Part shown: one piece after another, positions 45,207-53,594 of the stretch | Layout: each line of letters opens with the position of its first letter | Position numbering within the stretch: position 1 is the first letter of the stretch | NCBI GenBank assembly: GCA_002238445.1 | Contig: MPML01000003.1 | Location: forward strand, 62,001 to 126,000 | Length of the DNA stretch: 64,000 bases | Direction: 5' to 3' | From: Caldilineaceae bacterium bin5 | GTDB taxonomy: Bacteria > Chloroflexota > Anaerolineae > Caldilineales > Caldilineaceae | Program-made: the position numbers and the translations under genes | The notes under the pieces: generated by a model | Seen by the model: the letters and a program-made list of their open reading frames with translations, nothing else | The model's database searches: none | Told to the model about the DNA's origin: nothing

Positions 45207-46475
45207 ATGACAGCCGTTCAACCCCAACGAGCCGGTTTCTCAGTTCAACGACTTTCCCGCGTCGACAAGCTGCTGCAGCGCTACGTGGAAGGCGGTCACC
45301 TGGCAGGGGCCCTGGGTCTCATCTATCGCAAAGGAGAAGTCGCCTATAACAGCGCCATCGGCCAGCGGGACCTCGAGACCGGTCAGCCCATGACCGAGGA
45401 TACCATCTTCCGCATCTACTCCATGACCAAGCCCATCACAGCCGTGGCCGCCCTCATGTTGTTCGAAGATGGCCATTTCCTCCTGGACGACCCGCTGGCA
45501 ACATATCTGCCGGAGTTTGAGGACGTGCAAGTCTGCACCGGCGACCTCGAAAACCTCGTGCCGCCTAACCGTCCAATCACGATCAAAGACACCTTCATGC
45601 ACACTGCTGGCCTCAGCTACGGCTGGGGCGAGGATTCTCCTGTCGAGAACCTCTATCGACAGACATTCGGCAACCGAGAGCCACTTAGTCTTGAGGCATT
45701 TGTCACGAAGTTGGCAGATCTGCCTCTGCTCTATCATCCTGGTGAACGCTGGCGCTATAGCTATGCAACAGATGTCCTCGGACGGCTGGTTGAAGTAATC
45801 GCCGGAAAGACGCTCGGCGAGTTCTTCCAACAGGAAATATTCAAGCCGTTGGCCATGAATGATACCGGGTTCCACGTACCCGCCGATTCGCTTGATCGTT
45901 TCGCCGCCTGCTACAGTCCCCCCGGAGGCTTAAACTTCGACAACGACCTTGCCAGTAGAGCCAAAAGGAGACCAGGCCATGGTGATAACGAAAAGACGCC
46001 CGTCCGGCCGCCAATCGAGTTATATGATGCTCCACATAACAGTAGCTACACCAAGCCTCCAGTTTTCCTCTCAGGCGGCGGCGGTCTAGTCTCAACGCTT
46101 GGCGACTACCTGCGTTTCACCCGGATGTTACTCAACGACGGCATTCTGGACGGCAACCGGTTGCTCGGGCGCAAGACTGTGGAGCTGATGCGCGCCAACC
46201 ATCTACCGGCCGAACTGGTCCCAATTGCAATCGGAAATGAAGGCCTCGCAGGGAATGGATTTGGTTTGGGAGTGAGTGCCCTGGTGGACCCGCCGGCTTC
46301 CAGTGCACCAGGCAGTGTCGGCGCCTACGGTTGGGGCGGCTTGGCCACGACCCACTTCTGGATCGATCCTGAGGAAGACATGGTGGGTCTGTTCATGACG
46401 CAGTTTGTACCCGCCGATTACTACCCGGTCGAACGCGAGTTTCGCCTGGCGGCCTACCAGGCCCTCGTCGACTGA
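45207..46475 (+). CDS. Serine hydrolase of the beta-lactamase/esterase family, copy 2
   Basis: Second tandem paralogue, 422 residues from ATG 45207, which has AAGGA six bases upstream; the frame extends 30 codons further without support. SMTK, the Tyr motif (here WRYSYATDVLGR) and YGWGG are intact. The gap to copy 1 is 86 bases. The 5' third is near-identical in DNA to copy 1, and the region around codons 240-285 is again close, with a more diverged block between. Confidence 0.88.
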   Translation: MTAVQPQRAGFSVQRLSRVDKLLQRYVEGGHLAGALGLIYRKGEVAYNSAIGQRDLETGQPMTEDTIFRIYSMTKPITAVAALMLFEDGHFLLDDPLATYLPEFEDVQVCTGDLENLVPPNRPITIKDTFMHTAGLSYGWGEDSPVENLYRQTFGNREPLSLEAFVTKLADLPLLYHPGERWRYSYATDVLGRLVEVIAGKTLGEFFQQEIFKPLAMNDTGFHVPADSLDRFAACYSPPGGLNFDNDLASRAKRRPGHGDNEKTPVRPPIELYDAPHNSSYTKPPVFLSGGGGLVSTLGDYLRFTRMLLNDGILDGNRLLGRKTVELMRANHLPAELVPIAIGNEGLAGNGFGLGVSALVDPPASSAPGSVGAYGWGGLATTHFWIDPEEDMVGLFMTQFVPADYYPVEREFRLAAYQALVD

Positions 46476-46561
46476 ACAAGTGCAATTTGCATCCGATCGG
46501 ACCGCGACAGGTAAGCACTACATTCTTACATTCAAAATTCAATCTGAAATAAGGATTCTCA

Positions 46562-47830
46562 ATGACAACTGTTCAACCGCAACAAGCCGGGTTCTCACGT
46601 AGGCGCCTCGCCCGCTTGGACAACCTGTTGGAACGATACGTGGAAGGCGGTCATTTGGCTGGGGCCCTCGGCCTGCTTCATCGCAAAGGCGAAACTGCCT
46701 ACTGCAACGCCGTTGGCCAGCGGGAGCTCGAAACAGGTGCCCCAATGACTGAGGATACGATATTCCGCATCTACTCCATGACAAAACCGATCACTTCCGT
46801 GGCTGCTCTGATGTTGTACGAAGACGGCCACTTTCTCCTCGATGACCCAGTCGCACTGTTTCTGCCGGAGTTTGCCGACGTCCAGGTCTTCACCGGCGAC
46901 CTCGAAAACCTCACGCCGCCGGACCGACAACCCACGATTAAAGACCTCTTCATGCACACTGCCGGTTTGAGTTATGGATGGGACCAGAATTCCCCTGTCG
47001 ACCGACTATATCGTCGGCGTGTAGGTAACCGCGAACATCTTCTGCTGGAGACGTTTGTTCAAGAACTGGCAACTCTGCCACTACTCTATCATCCCGGCAC
47101 ACGCTGGCTGTACAGCCTCGCGACCGATGTGCTCGGCCGGCTGGTTGAAGTACTTTCCGGAAAAACACTCGATGAATTCTTCCGTCAGGAAATATTCAAG
47201 CCGCTGGCAATGGTGGATACAGGGTTCCACGTGCCCCATGATTCGGTCGAACGCTTCTCCGCCTGTTATTGCCCTCCCGATGGATTCAGTCTCGGCAGCG
47301 ATCTAGGACGCAATATGAGAACGCACGCCGGCCCAAATGACGATAACCAGCAGGTCAGTGAACCGAAGATAAAACTGCATGAACCTTCCCAAGAAGGCCG
47401 ATTCACCAAAACTCCTGTTTTCCTCTCCGGTGGCGGGGGCCTCGTTTCAACTCTCGGCGACTACTTGCGCTTTTCCCAGATGTTGCTCAACGGCGGCACA
47501 CTCGACGGCAACCGCTTGCTCGGACGCAAGACCGCTGAGCTAATGCGCGCCAACCATCTGCCGGCCGAACTGGTCCCAATTGGGCTCGGAGCTGAAGTCC
47601 GCGCTGGATATGGTTTTGGCCTGGGGGTGAGCGTGTTGGTGGATCTGCCGGCCACGAGCACACCGGGCAGTGTGGGCATCTACGGCTGGGGCGGCGCCGC
47701 ATCAACCCAATTCTGGATCGACCCCGTGGAGGAGATGCTCGGCATATTCATGACCCAGTTCATGCCCGCCGGCTACTACCCGGTCGCTCGCGAATTCAGG
47801 GTGGCGGCTTACCAGGCGCTGATCGACTGA
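46562..47830 (+). CDS. Serine hydrolase of the beta-lactamase/esterase family, copy 3
   Basis: Third tandem paralogue, again 422 residues and 86 bases after copy 2. SMTK, WLYSLATDVLGR and YGWGG are conserved. It is the most diverged of the three in the N-terminal third (for example LHRKGETAYCNAVGQ) and in the 250-285 loop. The next gene, an oxidoreductase, begins 25 bases downstream, so the cluster may continue as one transcript. Substrates of all three are unknown. Confidence 0.88.
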   Translation: MTTVQPQQAGFSRRRLARLDNLLERYVEGGHLAGALGLLHRKGETAYCNAVGQRELETGAPMTEDTIFRIYSMTKPITSVAALMLYEDGHFLLDDPVALFLPEFADVQVFTGDLENLTPPDRQPTIKDLFMHTAGLSYGWDQNSPVDRLYRRRVGNREHLLLETFVQELATLPLLYHPGTRWLYSLATDVLGRLVEVLSGKTLDEFFRQEIFKPLAMVDTGFHVPHDSVERFSACYCPPDGFSLGSDLGRNMRTHAGPNDDNQQVSEPKIKLHEPSQEGRFTKTPVFLSGGGGLVSTLGDYLRFSQMLLNGGTLDGNRLLGRKTAELMRANHLPAELVPIGLGAEVRAGYGFGLGVSVLVDLPATSTPGSVGIYGWGGAASTQFWIDPVEEMLGIFMTQFMPAGYYPVAREFRVAAYQALID

Positions 47831-47855
47831 ACATGGCCAGCCTCTGGAGAAGACC

Positions 47856-48941
47856 ATGCCTATCCAGAAAGAATCGCGCCTGCTCCGCATCGGCGTAGTC
47901 GGCGCAGGACCAATCGCTCAGATCGCGCATCTGGAAGCCTGCCGCAAGGGGCGCAATACCGAACTATACGGCCTTTGTGAGACTGCGCCCGACCTGTTGG
48001 CGCGTGTGGCTGGAATACACCGCCCCCAGCGCAGTTTCACCCGCTACGCCGATATGCTGGCCGATACCCAAGTCGATGCGGTGATCGTGGCGGTTGCCGA
48101 CCAATTCCATGTAGAGTTGGCTCTGCAAGCCCTGCGGGCCGGCAAACATGTGCTGGTCGAAAAACCGATGGGGGTAAACGTTGAGGAATGTGAAGCGCTG
48201 CGTGACGAAGTAGTAACCTCCGGCCTTACCCTGCAAGTAGGCCACAACCGCCGTTTCGACCCCGGCGTAATCCACGCCCGCCGCTTCATTCAGGAACAGA
48301 TCGGCGGACTGCTGTCAGCCCAGTTCTGGTACTACGATTCAGTCCACCGCTATACGATGACCGACGCCCTTCAACCCTTGATAGAAACCAGCTCGCAGGC
48401 GCTTCGACCCGCTGGCAACCCGAAAGCCGACCGCCGCCGCTATCTCATGCTGGGCCACGGCAGCCACCTGACCGACACCACCCGTTTCCTATCTCAAAGC
48501 GAGATCACACAAGTGCGTTCCCGCTATCTGGAGCGCTTCGGTAGGCACTGCTGGTTCGTGGATATCGCCTTTGCCGACGGTAGTCTGGGAAACCTCGAGT
48601 TGACCATCACAGTTGCAGGAGATTTCGAAGAGGGTTTTCGCATCCAGGGCGAACATGGCAGCGTCCGCGGTCGCCTGCCCCTTTCCTGGTACCACAAGGC
48701 CGGCAGCGTGGAGTGCTTCTCTACGAAAGATGACCTATACACCCGCCCTTTGGGCCAGGATGGCCACGGTTATCGGCAACAGCTCGAAGGCTGGGCTGAC
48801 ACCATCCTGCACGGCAAACCGCAGTGGGGCGCAAACGTCCATGATGGCCTCGCCTCCATGCGGGCAATGGCCGCTATTGCAAGCTCAGCATCCAACGGCG
48901 GCGATTGGGTCGCTCTCGACAAAATTACAGGAGGCGTCTGA
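47856..48941 (+). CDS. Gfo/Idh/MocA family oxidoreductase (second copy)
   Basis: A 361-residue NAD(P)-dependent oxidoreductase. GVVGAGPIAQIAHLEA near residue 11 is the Rossmann turn, VEKPMG the conserved Glu-Lys-Pro, and MLGHGSHLTDTTRFL the family's catalytic His region. GGAG is six bases before ATG 47856. The next gene starts immediately after its stop. It differs clearly from the copy at 13991 but repeats the same pairing with a TIM-barrel isomerase. Confidence 0.87.
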   Translation: MPIQKESRLLRIGVVGAGPIAQIAHLEACRKGRNTELYGLCETAPDLLARVAGIHRPQRSFTRYADMLADTQVDAVIVAVADQFHVELALQALRAGKHVLVEKPMGVNVEECEALRDEVVTSGLTLQVGHNRRFDPGVIHARRFIQEQIGGLLSAQFWYYDSVHRYTMTDALQPLIETSSQALRPAGNPKADRRRYLMLGHGSHLTDTTRFLSQSEITQVRSRYLERFGRHCWFVDIAFADGSLGNLELTITVAGDFEEGFRIQGEHGSVRGRLPLSWYHKAGSVECFSTKDDLYTRPLGQDGHGYRQQLEGWADTILHGKPQWGANVHDGLASMRAMAAIASSASNGGDWVALDKITGGV

Positions 48942-49778
48942 ATGGAAATCGGAATCTTTGCACGTACCTTTGAAGCCCCTTCCCTTGCTGGCGTTTTAAA
49001 CGCGGTCGCCTCCCATGGCATCCGCCACATCCAGCTCAACACCAGTTGCATGGGACTTTCAGACATGCCGGACGGCCTGGACTCCGCCGCGTGTGCGCAG
49101 GCCCGCCGCGAGATAGACGCTCGCAACATCGAAGTGGCCTCCCTCTCGGCTACCTACAACATGATCCACCCGGACCCGGCTGCACGCGCACAGGGCATGA
49201 GCCGTCTTGGAGTTCTGGCGTCCCACGCAGCTGAATTGGGCACCGACCTGCTCACTCTCTGCACCGGCACTCGCAACCCAACCAACATGTGGCAACATCA
49301 CACCGAAAACAACGCCCCTGAAGCTTGGGCAGATCTGCTTGACGCAATGGAGCAGGCTCTCACCCTTGCCGAAAAGCACGATGTGCGGCTCGGTATCGAG
49401 CCGGAGGTTGCAAACGTTGTCAATTCGCCACAAAAGGCACGCAAACTGTTGGACTCAATGGGTTCCGACAGGTTGACAATTGTCATGGACGGTGCCAACG
49501 TCTTTCCCAAAGGAACAATTCAGCGACAGCATCAGATCCTGGACGAAGCATTCGACCTGCTGGGGGATCGCATCTCGCTGGCGCACGCAAAAGACCTGAG
49601 CCGCGACGGCGAAGCCGGCCACGAAGCCGCCGGCACCGGGCTGCTCGACTACGACTATTATCTGCATCTGTTACACAAGAGCGGCTACCGCGGCGCGGTC
49701 GTGCTCCACAGTCTGACCCCTGCACAAGTCTCGGACTGTGTGCGATTCCTGCAGCAGAAACTGCAAGACATTGTGTGA
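48942..49778 (+). CDS. Sugar phosphate isomerase/epimerase (second copy)
   Basis: A 278-residue TIM-barrel protein of the xylose isomerase-like family. Metal-ligand regions are LGIEPEVANVV (Glu), IVMDGANVF (Asp), ISLAHAKDL (His) and the late strand AVVLHSL, where a Glu is usual in the family. ATG follows the previous stop directly, with AGGAGG upstream, so it is translationally coupled to the Gfo/Idh gene. The pair probably handles one sugar or cyclitol. Confidence 0.83.
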   Translation: MEIGIFARTFEAPSLAGVLNAVASHGIRHIQLNTSCMGLSDMPDGLDSAACAQARREIDARNIEVASLSATYNMIHPDPAARAQGMSRLGVLASHAAELGTDLLTLCTGTRNPTNMWQHHTENNAPEAWADLLDAMEQALTLAEKHDVRLGIEPEVANVVNSPQKARKLLDSMGSDRLTIVMDGANVFPKGTIQRQHQILDEAFDLLGDRISLAHAKDLSRDGEAGHEAAGTGLLDYDYYLHLLHKSGYRGAVVLHSLTPAQVSDCVRFLQQKLQDIV

Positions 49779-49889
49779 GACCGAACGTAGGTCCCAACCG
49801 CGCCTGTGTCACTTCGCTCCTACCGTCCCTGTACTGTCACTGCAGCCACTTGAGCGCCCCTGCCCCCGAGAGAGTCAAAGGACATCGCC

Positions 49890-50354
49890 ATGAACCAATC
49901 CATGAGCGTCACTGAGGTACTTGAGTCAGCACTTTACGTCGAAGACCTCGCGGCCGCTGAACAGTTTTACACCAAGGTGCTCGGTCTCGCTTTTTACTCG
50001 AAGGTAGAGGGGCGCCATCTCTTTCTTCGCTGCGGCCAGCGCATGGTGCTGCTCTTTAATGCCGAAGCAACGTCAGTCTCTGCGGGAAGCTCAACAGTTG
50101 TACCCGTACATGGCGCCAAAGGTGCAGGTCACCTTGCCTTTGCCGCGCGCGAAGATGAAATCGATCGATGGAAGGAGCACCTCGCCTATCACGGCGTAGA
50201 AATCGAGAGGGAAATCAACTGGGGAGACAGTCGATCTATCTACTTCCGAGACCCGTCGCACAACAGCCTGGAAATTGCCTCGCCCTTGCTGTGGGGGAGC
50301 CCCGAAGAGACGATTCCCCCTGCGACTGATCATGAAGGGTCGGTGGGAGACTGA
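49890..50354 (+). CDS. Glyoxalase/VOC superfamily protein
   Basis: A 154-residue protein of one vicinal oxygen chelate module pair. ALYVEDLAAAEQFYTKVLGLAF opens the first half, with GHLAFAAREDEIDRW in the middle and SIYFRDPSHNSLEIA at the end, including the usual His and Glu ligand positions. Family members include glyoxalases, dioxygenases and fosfomycin or bleomycin resistance proteins; which applies here is not visible. AAAGGA precedes ATG 49890. Confidence 0.82.
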   Translation: MNQSMSVTEVLESALYVEDLAAAEQFYTKVLGLAFYSKVEGRHLFLRCGQRMVLLFNAEATSVSAGSSTVVPVHGAKGAGHLAFAAREDEIDRWKEHLAYHGVEIEREINWGDSRSIYFRDPSHNSLEIASPLLWGSPEETIPPATDHEGSVGD

Positions 50355-50369
50355 TGCATTGGACATAGG

Positions 50370-50391
50370 TTGGAACGAGACGGCGTTCCAA
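50370..50391. terminator. Inverted repeat between converging genes
   Basis: TTGGAACG (50370-50377) and CGTTCCAA (50384-50391) form a perfect 8-bp stem with a 6-base loop, 16 bases after the VOC stop and facing the AHSA1 gene end. It has no T tract, so the terminator role is tentative. Confidence 0.35.
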
Positions 50392-50438
50392 TGTGCGGAC
50401 TTTGCTACGACTAAGAGAGGTGCGGAGTATTCTGGCGC

Positions 50439-51245
50439 TCAATCTTGGGGATAGGGGAAGTGCTCCTCCATCCACGAACGCCACTTCGGTTCTTCGCCGG
50501 CGACAACCTCAGCGGCATCCTCGCCGTACAGATAAAACCTGAGCGACAACAGGATCCTCTCGTCAAGAGGCCACACAAACAGGTGGGCCACGCCTGAAGT
50601 CGGCTTGTCGATATGCAGTATTATCTCAGTCTCGTCAGGCAATGTATCGACAACGCCTGCGAAGTTCAAGCCGCCAGCCGGCGCCGCGAAGCGTTCTCCC
50701 AGCTCCGCCGCGGAGAATCCCAGCGCGGCAGCCGTTTTCTCCCACGCCTGGGAACCTTCAGACGTCGCCCCCATCAGCTCAAGCAAGGTGCACGGCTGTC
50801 CCCGATGGTGGGTCATGTAAATTTGCAGAATACGGAAAAAAGCCGGCCAGCCCGCCTCCGTCCCCTCGATATGGCTGTCGTATTCGTCGTTGTCAACGAA
50901 CAAACTGTGTTCGACGCTCAAGAGGCACGTATTGCCCGTCCCTTCCTCAATTTTCCAGTCCGTTGCCACTTCTGGACCGCCCGGAATGAATTCATCGCTT
51001 GTAACCGAAAAACCTCGCGGCGGGTCCCACTCCGTTAATGTCGCAGCCGAGGAAATACCGGGCCCAAAGTGAACAATTAGCCGCTCGGGTTGACCATCCG
51101 CCCCAATTTCAAAGATAGACCGCGTAAACCACGCCGAAAGCCCTGCGTCGGTGCTGATCGCTTGCCACAACTCTTCGACCGAGCCTGGCGTCTCAACTTC
51201 CACCCGTACCCATCTGCGCCCGTTAGGGTCTACTTTAGTGCTCAT
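50439..51245 (-). CDS. SRPBCC / AHSA1 family protein
   Basis: A 268-residue protein whose first half is an activator-of-Hsp90-ATPase-like START domain: VRVEVETPGSVEELWQAIST at the N terminus, GLSAWFT, and a final helix around FFRILQIYMTHHRG. The second half (about 165-268) is an additional domain, probably a second diverged START unit. Such proteins bind hydrophobic ligands; the ligand is unknown. It is a single gene with its start facing brnT, so both promoters share the 51246-51416 gap. Confidence 0.78.
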   Translation of the reverse strand: MSTKVDPNGRRWVRVEVETPGSVEELWQAISTDAGLSAWFTRSIFEIGADGQPERLIVHFGPGISSAATLTEWDPPRGFSVTSDEFIPGGPEVATDWKIEEGTGNTCLLSVEHSLFVDNDEYDSHIEGTEAGWPAFFRILQIYMTHHRGQPCTLLELMGATSEGSQAWEKTAAALGFSAAELGERFAAPAGGLNFAGVVDTLPDETEIILHIDKPTSGVAHLFVWPLDERILLSLRFYLYGEDAAEVVAGEEPKWRSWMEEHFPYPQD

Positions 51246-51397
51246 ATTATCTCCAGTTTACAGTGGACCATCCAGGCCAACAAATTGTAATAGGCCATTG
51301 CTGCGTATTGCCCCAAACGTCAAAACCGCAGTTTCTTTCCCAGCAATGCAGCCCTTCGAGAGAGCACGCTCATCGATATGGTTGCCGTACTCTCATG

Positions 51398-51409
51398 TTG
51401 TAGCTACAA
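51398..51409. promoter_or_regulatory. Palindrome at the brnT start, possible BrnA operator
   Basis: A perfect 12-base palindrome, TTGTAGCTACAA, ends seven bases before the brnT start codon and overlaps its ribosome binding site. BrnA-type antitoxins have a ribbon-helix-helix domain and repress their own operon, so this is a natural candidate operator. Confidence 0.45.
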
Positions 51410-51416
51410 GGAACGC

Positions 51417-51677
51417 ATGGGCTATGAGGGGGACGAGGAGAAACGACGCATTTGCCAGGGGAAACATGGCAACGACTTTTCGGCAATTGAAGGTTTCGAC
51501 TGGGCTACGGCAGTAACTATACGTGACAGTCGACATCAGGAACAGCGCTATATCGCCAAAAGACGCATTGGCACGCGTCTTCATGTGGTAGTATTCAACA
51601 GTCGCGAGGAAGATATTCGTATTATCAGCCTGCGTAAGGCCGATTCTCGAGAGGTAACGGACGATGAAAAGCGATAA
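51417..51677 (+). CDS. brnT: BrnT-family toxin
   Basis: Type II toxin of 86 residues, a ribonuclease of RelE-like fold that blocks translation by cutting RNA. The pattern is clear though diverged: DEEKRRICQGKHGNDFSAI, RDSRHQEQRYIAKRRIGTRLHVVVF split over two segments, and IRIISLRKADSREV with the conserved Arg and Lys residues. ATG 51417 has AAGGA just upstream; the frame extends 13 codons further. It overlaps the antitoxin gene by 14 bases, in the toxin-first order usual for BrnTA. Confidence 0.8.
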   Translation: MGYEGDEEKRRICQGKHGNDFSAIEGFDWATAVTIRDSRHQEQRYIAKRRIGTRLHVVVFNSREEDIRIISLRKADSREVTDDEKR

Positions 51678-51990
51678 ATTCAAAGATAAGTCCTTTGAAG
51701 AGATTTCAGGGGAGTATGGGGAAGAGGCCGCCATCAACGCCGGAATCGAAGCAGACCCCGAAACGATGGAACTGGATGAGGAGTGGTTCACGAAGGCGCG
51801 GCCCGCAAGTGAAGTCGTCCCGGACATTGTCGAGCGTTATCTGCGACTGCAAGGACGAGAACTGGAAGGCACCAAGATTATGCTTTCCATTCCTTTGGAC
51901 GCTGATCTCGCGCAGTACATCCGCGGCCTCGGGCCCGAATGGGAAGAAGTGGTAAACGATAAGCTGCGCCGTGCGTTCTTTAGCACTTGA
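51664..51990 (+). CDS. brnA: BrnA-family antitoxin
   Basis: Ribbon-helix-helix antitoxin of 108 residues that neutralises BrnT and represses the operon. The signature region LDEEWFTKARPASEVVPDIV is split over the middle of the protein, followed by the C-terminal DNA-binding part with IMLSIPLDADLAQYI and GPEWEEVVNDKLRRAF. It starts inside the end of brnT, giving tight stoichiometric coupling. Acidic N-terminal region of about 45 residues is longer than in compact homologues. Confidence 0.82.
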   Translation: MKSDKFKDKSFEEISGEYGEEAAINAGIEADPETMELDEEWFTKARPASEVVPDIVERYLRLQGRELEGTKIMLSIPLDADLAQYIRGLGPEWEEVVNDKLRRAFFST

Positions 51991-52104
51991 CTCAGCAGGC
52001 ATACTCTCGTCAACGCATGATATACTGTCGAAGGAGTAGTACATCCCTTCCACTTGGTGGCCATCTCGTTGGCGCCGGTTTGAGTACGATTCTCCTGGCT
52101 CAAA

Positions 52105-52776
52105 ATGACGCTCGATCTCCTCTCGATGTTCCACACCTGGGTAACGGTCTTGACCAAGCCCGGAGAACAGTTCTTCGAGGCCGAACGCCACAAACAATCC
52201 GCGACCCTGTCGACCGCGCTCATCTGGATGGTTCTAGCTGGCGCAGTCGTCGTTCTCCTTGAACTGCTGCAAGTGCAACTCTATCCTTCCTCCCCGGAGA
52301 GCATGTTGCCGTCTGAAGTCCTGTCGCCTTCAGAGTTTCTCGCTATCTTGAACTCGATTCCGCAGAGGTCAACCACGCAAATTCTGACTGGCATAGTGAC
52401 AACACCTGTTACATTTGTCATTTCGGTCGGAATTCAGCATCTGGTCGCATCTCTACTCGGATCAAATCGTATCCGTCTGGAGCCGTCAGGTGAGACTCGC
52501 TCAGAAAAGTTTGGGCGCTACGCCTATCTAAATGCTACTTTCGGCGCCCCTTTCGCAATTGCCATGGCACTGGTAAGCCTCGTACCTTTCCTCATTTGCC
52601 TGGCTGTCTTCATTCTGTCGATCTACCAGTTAGTACTTGCCTACTTTGCCACAAGAGTTGAATACGGATTGCCTCGCGGTCGGGCGATTTTGGTTATCCT
52701 CGTAGGTCCGCTTCTCGTTGGTGGGGGAACCGCGCTGGTCGGGGGAACGATGTACAACTTTGGCTTCCTTGGTTGA
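52105..52776 (+). CDS. Yip1-domain membrane protein, copy 1
   Basis: A 223-residue protein with five hydrophobic helices and the bacterial Yip1-like pattern: FHTWVTVLTKPGEQFFEAER at the cytoplasmic N terminus, a helix at about 40-60, QHLVASLLGS, RYAYLNATFGAPFA and a final pair of helices. The family is widespread in Chloroflexota and Firmicutes, but its role in bacteria is unknown. A paralogue follows 164 bases later. The ribosome binding site before ATG 52105 is weak. Confidence 0.75.
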   Translation: MTLDLLSMFHTWVTVLTKPGEQFFEAERHKQSATLSTALIWMVLAGAVVVLLELLQVQLYPSSPESMLPSEVLSPSEFLAILNSIPQRSTTQILTGIVTTPVTFVISVGIQHLVASLLGSNRIRLEPSGETRSEKFGRYAYLNATFGAPFAIAMALVSLVPFLICLAVFILSIYQLVLAYFATRVEYGLPRGRAILVILVGPLLVGGGTALVGGTMYNFGFLG

Positions 52777-52940
52777 TTAGGGCTGCAAGATTCTGAAGTA
52801 AGTTTCCCCGCCCCTTGCTCTCGTCGCCTATTTCCCACATAATGTGCACGGGATCCCCAATTGCTGCCCTGCACACTCGGGGCACCTGAGATCGAGGCTC
52901 TACAGAGCCAAGCGGGCACATCTGTCATAAGGAGATACCT

Positions 52941-53588
52941 ATGGACGTCAACTCGATCTTCCAAACCTGGGTGAATGTATTGACCAAGCCCGGCGAAGAA
53001 GTTTTCACCGCCGAAAGAGAGAAATCCTCGGCGACGCTGAAGACCGCGCTCATCTGGATGATCTTGGCCTCGGTCATCTCGGCCCTGCTCGGAACGCTGC
53101 AAGCCCAGATTTTTTCGTCTCCATTAGGTGGAGTCGGTCAGATCATGGAGATGTTACCGACAGAACTCCAAGGAGAACTCGGGCCTATCACTGAAAACGC
53201 TACGCCCGGTGGGTCTTTTCTAAGCCTCTCCTTCATCTTTTTTGGACCAATCACTTTCCTTATTGGCGTAGGCATCTACCATGTTGTCGCCTCCGTACTG
53301 GGTGGGCGCGGGCAATACGGCCGCTATGCCTATCTCTATGCCACCTTCGGCGCGCCGATAATCATCGTCGGATCCATACTAGGTTTCTTGCCGGCCGTGG
53401 GAGGCTGCTTAGGTGCCATTCTTGGGATTTACCAGATTGTGCTGAATTACTTTGCCCTAAAGGTAGAATATCAGCTTTCACAAGGCAGAGCCGTAGTTGT
53501 TGTCGTCGCACCGCTCCTGGTCGGATTGGCCCTGGTAGCATGTTTGGCCATTGCCCTTGTAGGCATGGTGGCCTCCGTAATGCAGTAA
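52941..53588 (+). CDS. Yip1-domain membrane protein, copy 2
   Basis: A 215-residue paralogue of the preceding gene, with matching blocks: FQTWVNVLTKPGEEVFTAER, TALIWMIL, YHVVASVLGG, RYAYLYATFGAPI, and NYFALKVEYQLSQGRA before the last helix. The outside loop between helices one and two differs completely from copy 1. AAGGAG precedes ATG 52941. The frameshifted amidohydrolase begins seven bases after its stop, on the same strand. Confidence 0.77.
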   Translation: MDVNSIFQTWVNVLTKPGEEVFTAEREKSSATLKTALIWMILASVISALLGTLQAQIFSSPLGGVGQIMEMLPTELQGELGPITENATPGGSFLSLSFIFFGPITFLIGVGIYHVVASVLGGRGQYGRYAYLYATFGAPIIIVGSILGFLPAVGGCLGAILGIYQIVLNYFALKVEYQLSQGRAVVVVVAPLLVGLALVACLAIALVGMVASVMQ

Positions 53589-53594
53589 GAAAAC

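Noticed and set aside
43852-47830. Beta-lactam resistance cluster
   Set aside because: The three hydrolases lack signal peptides and belong to a fold dominated by esterases, so resistance is not supported.
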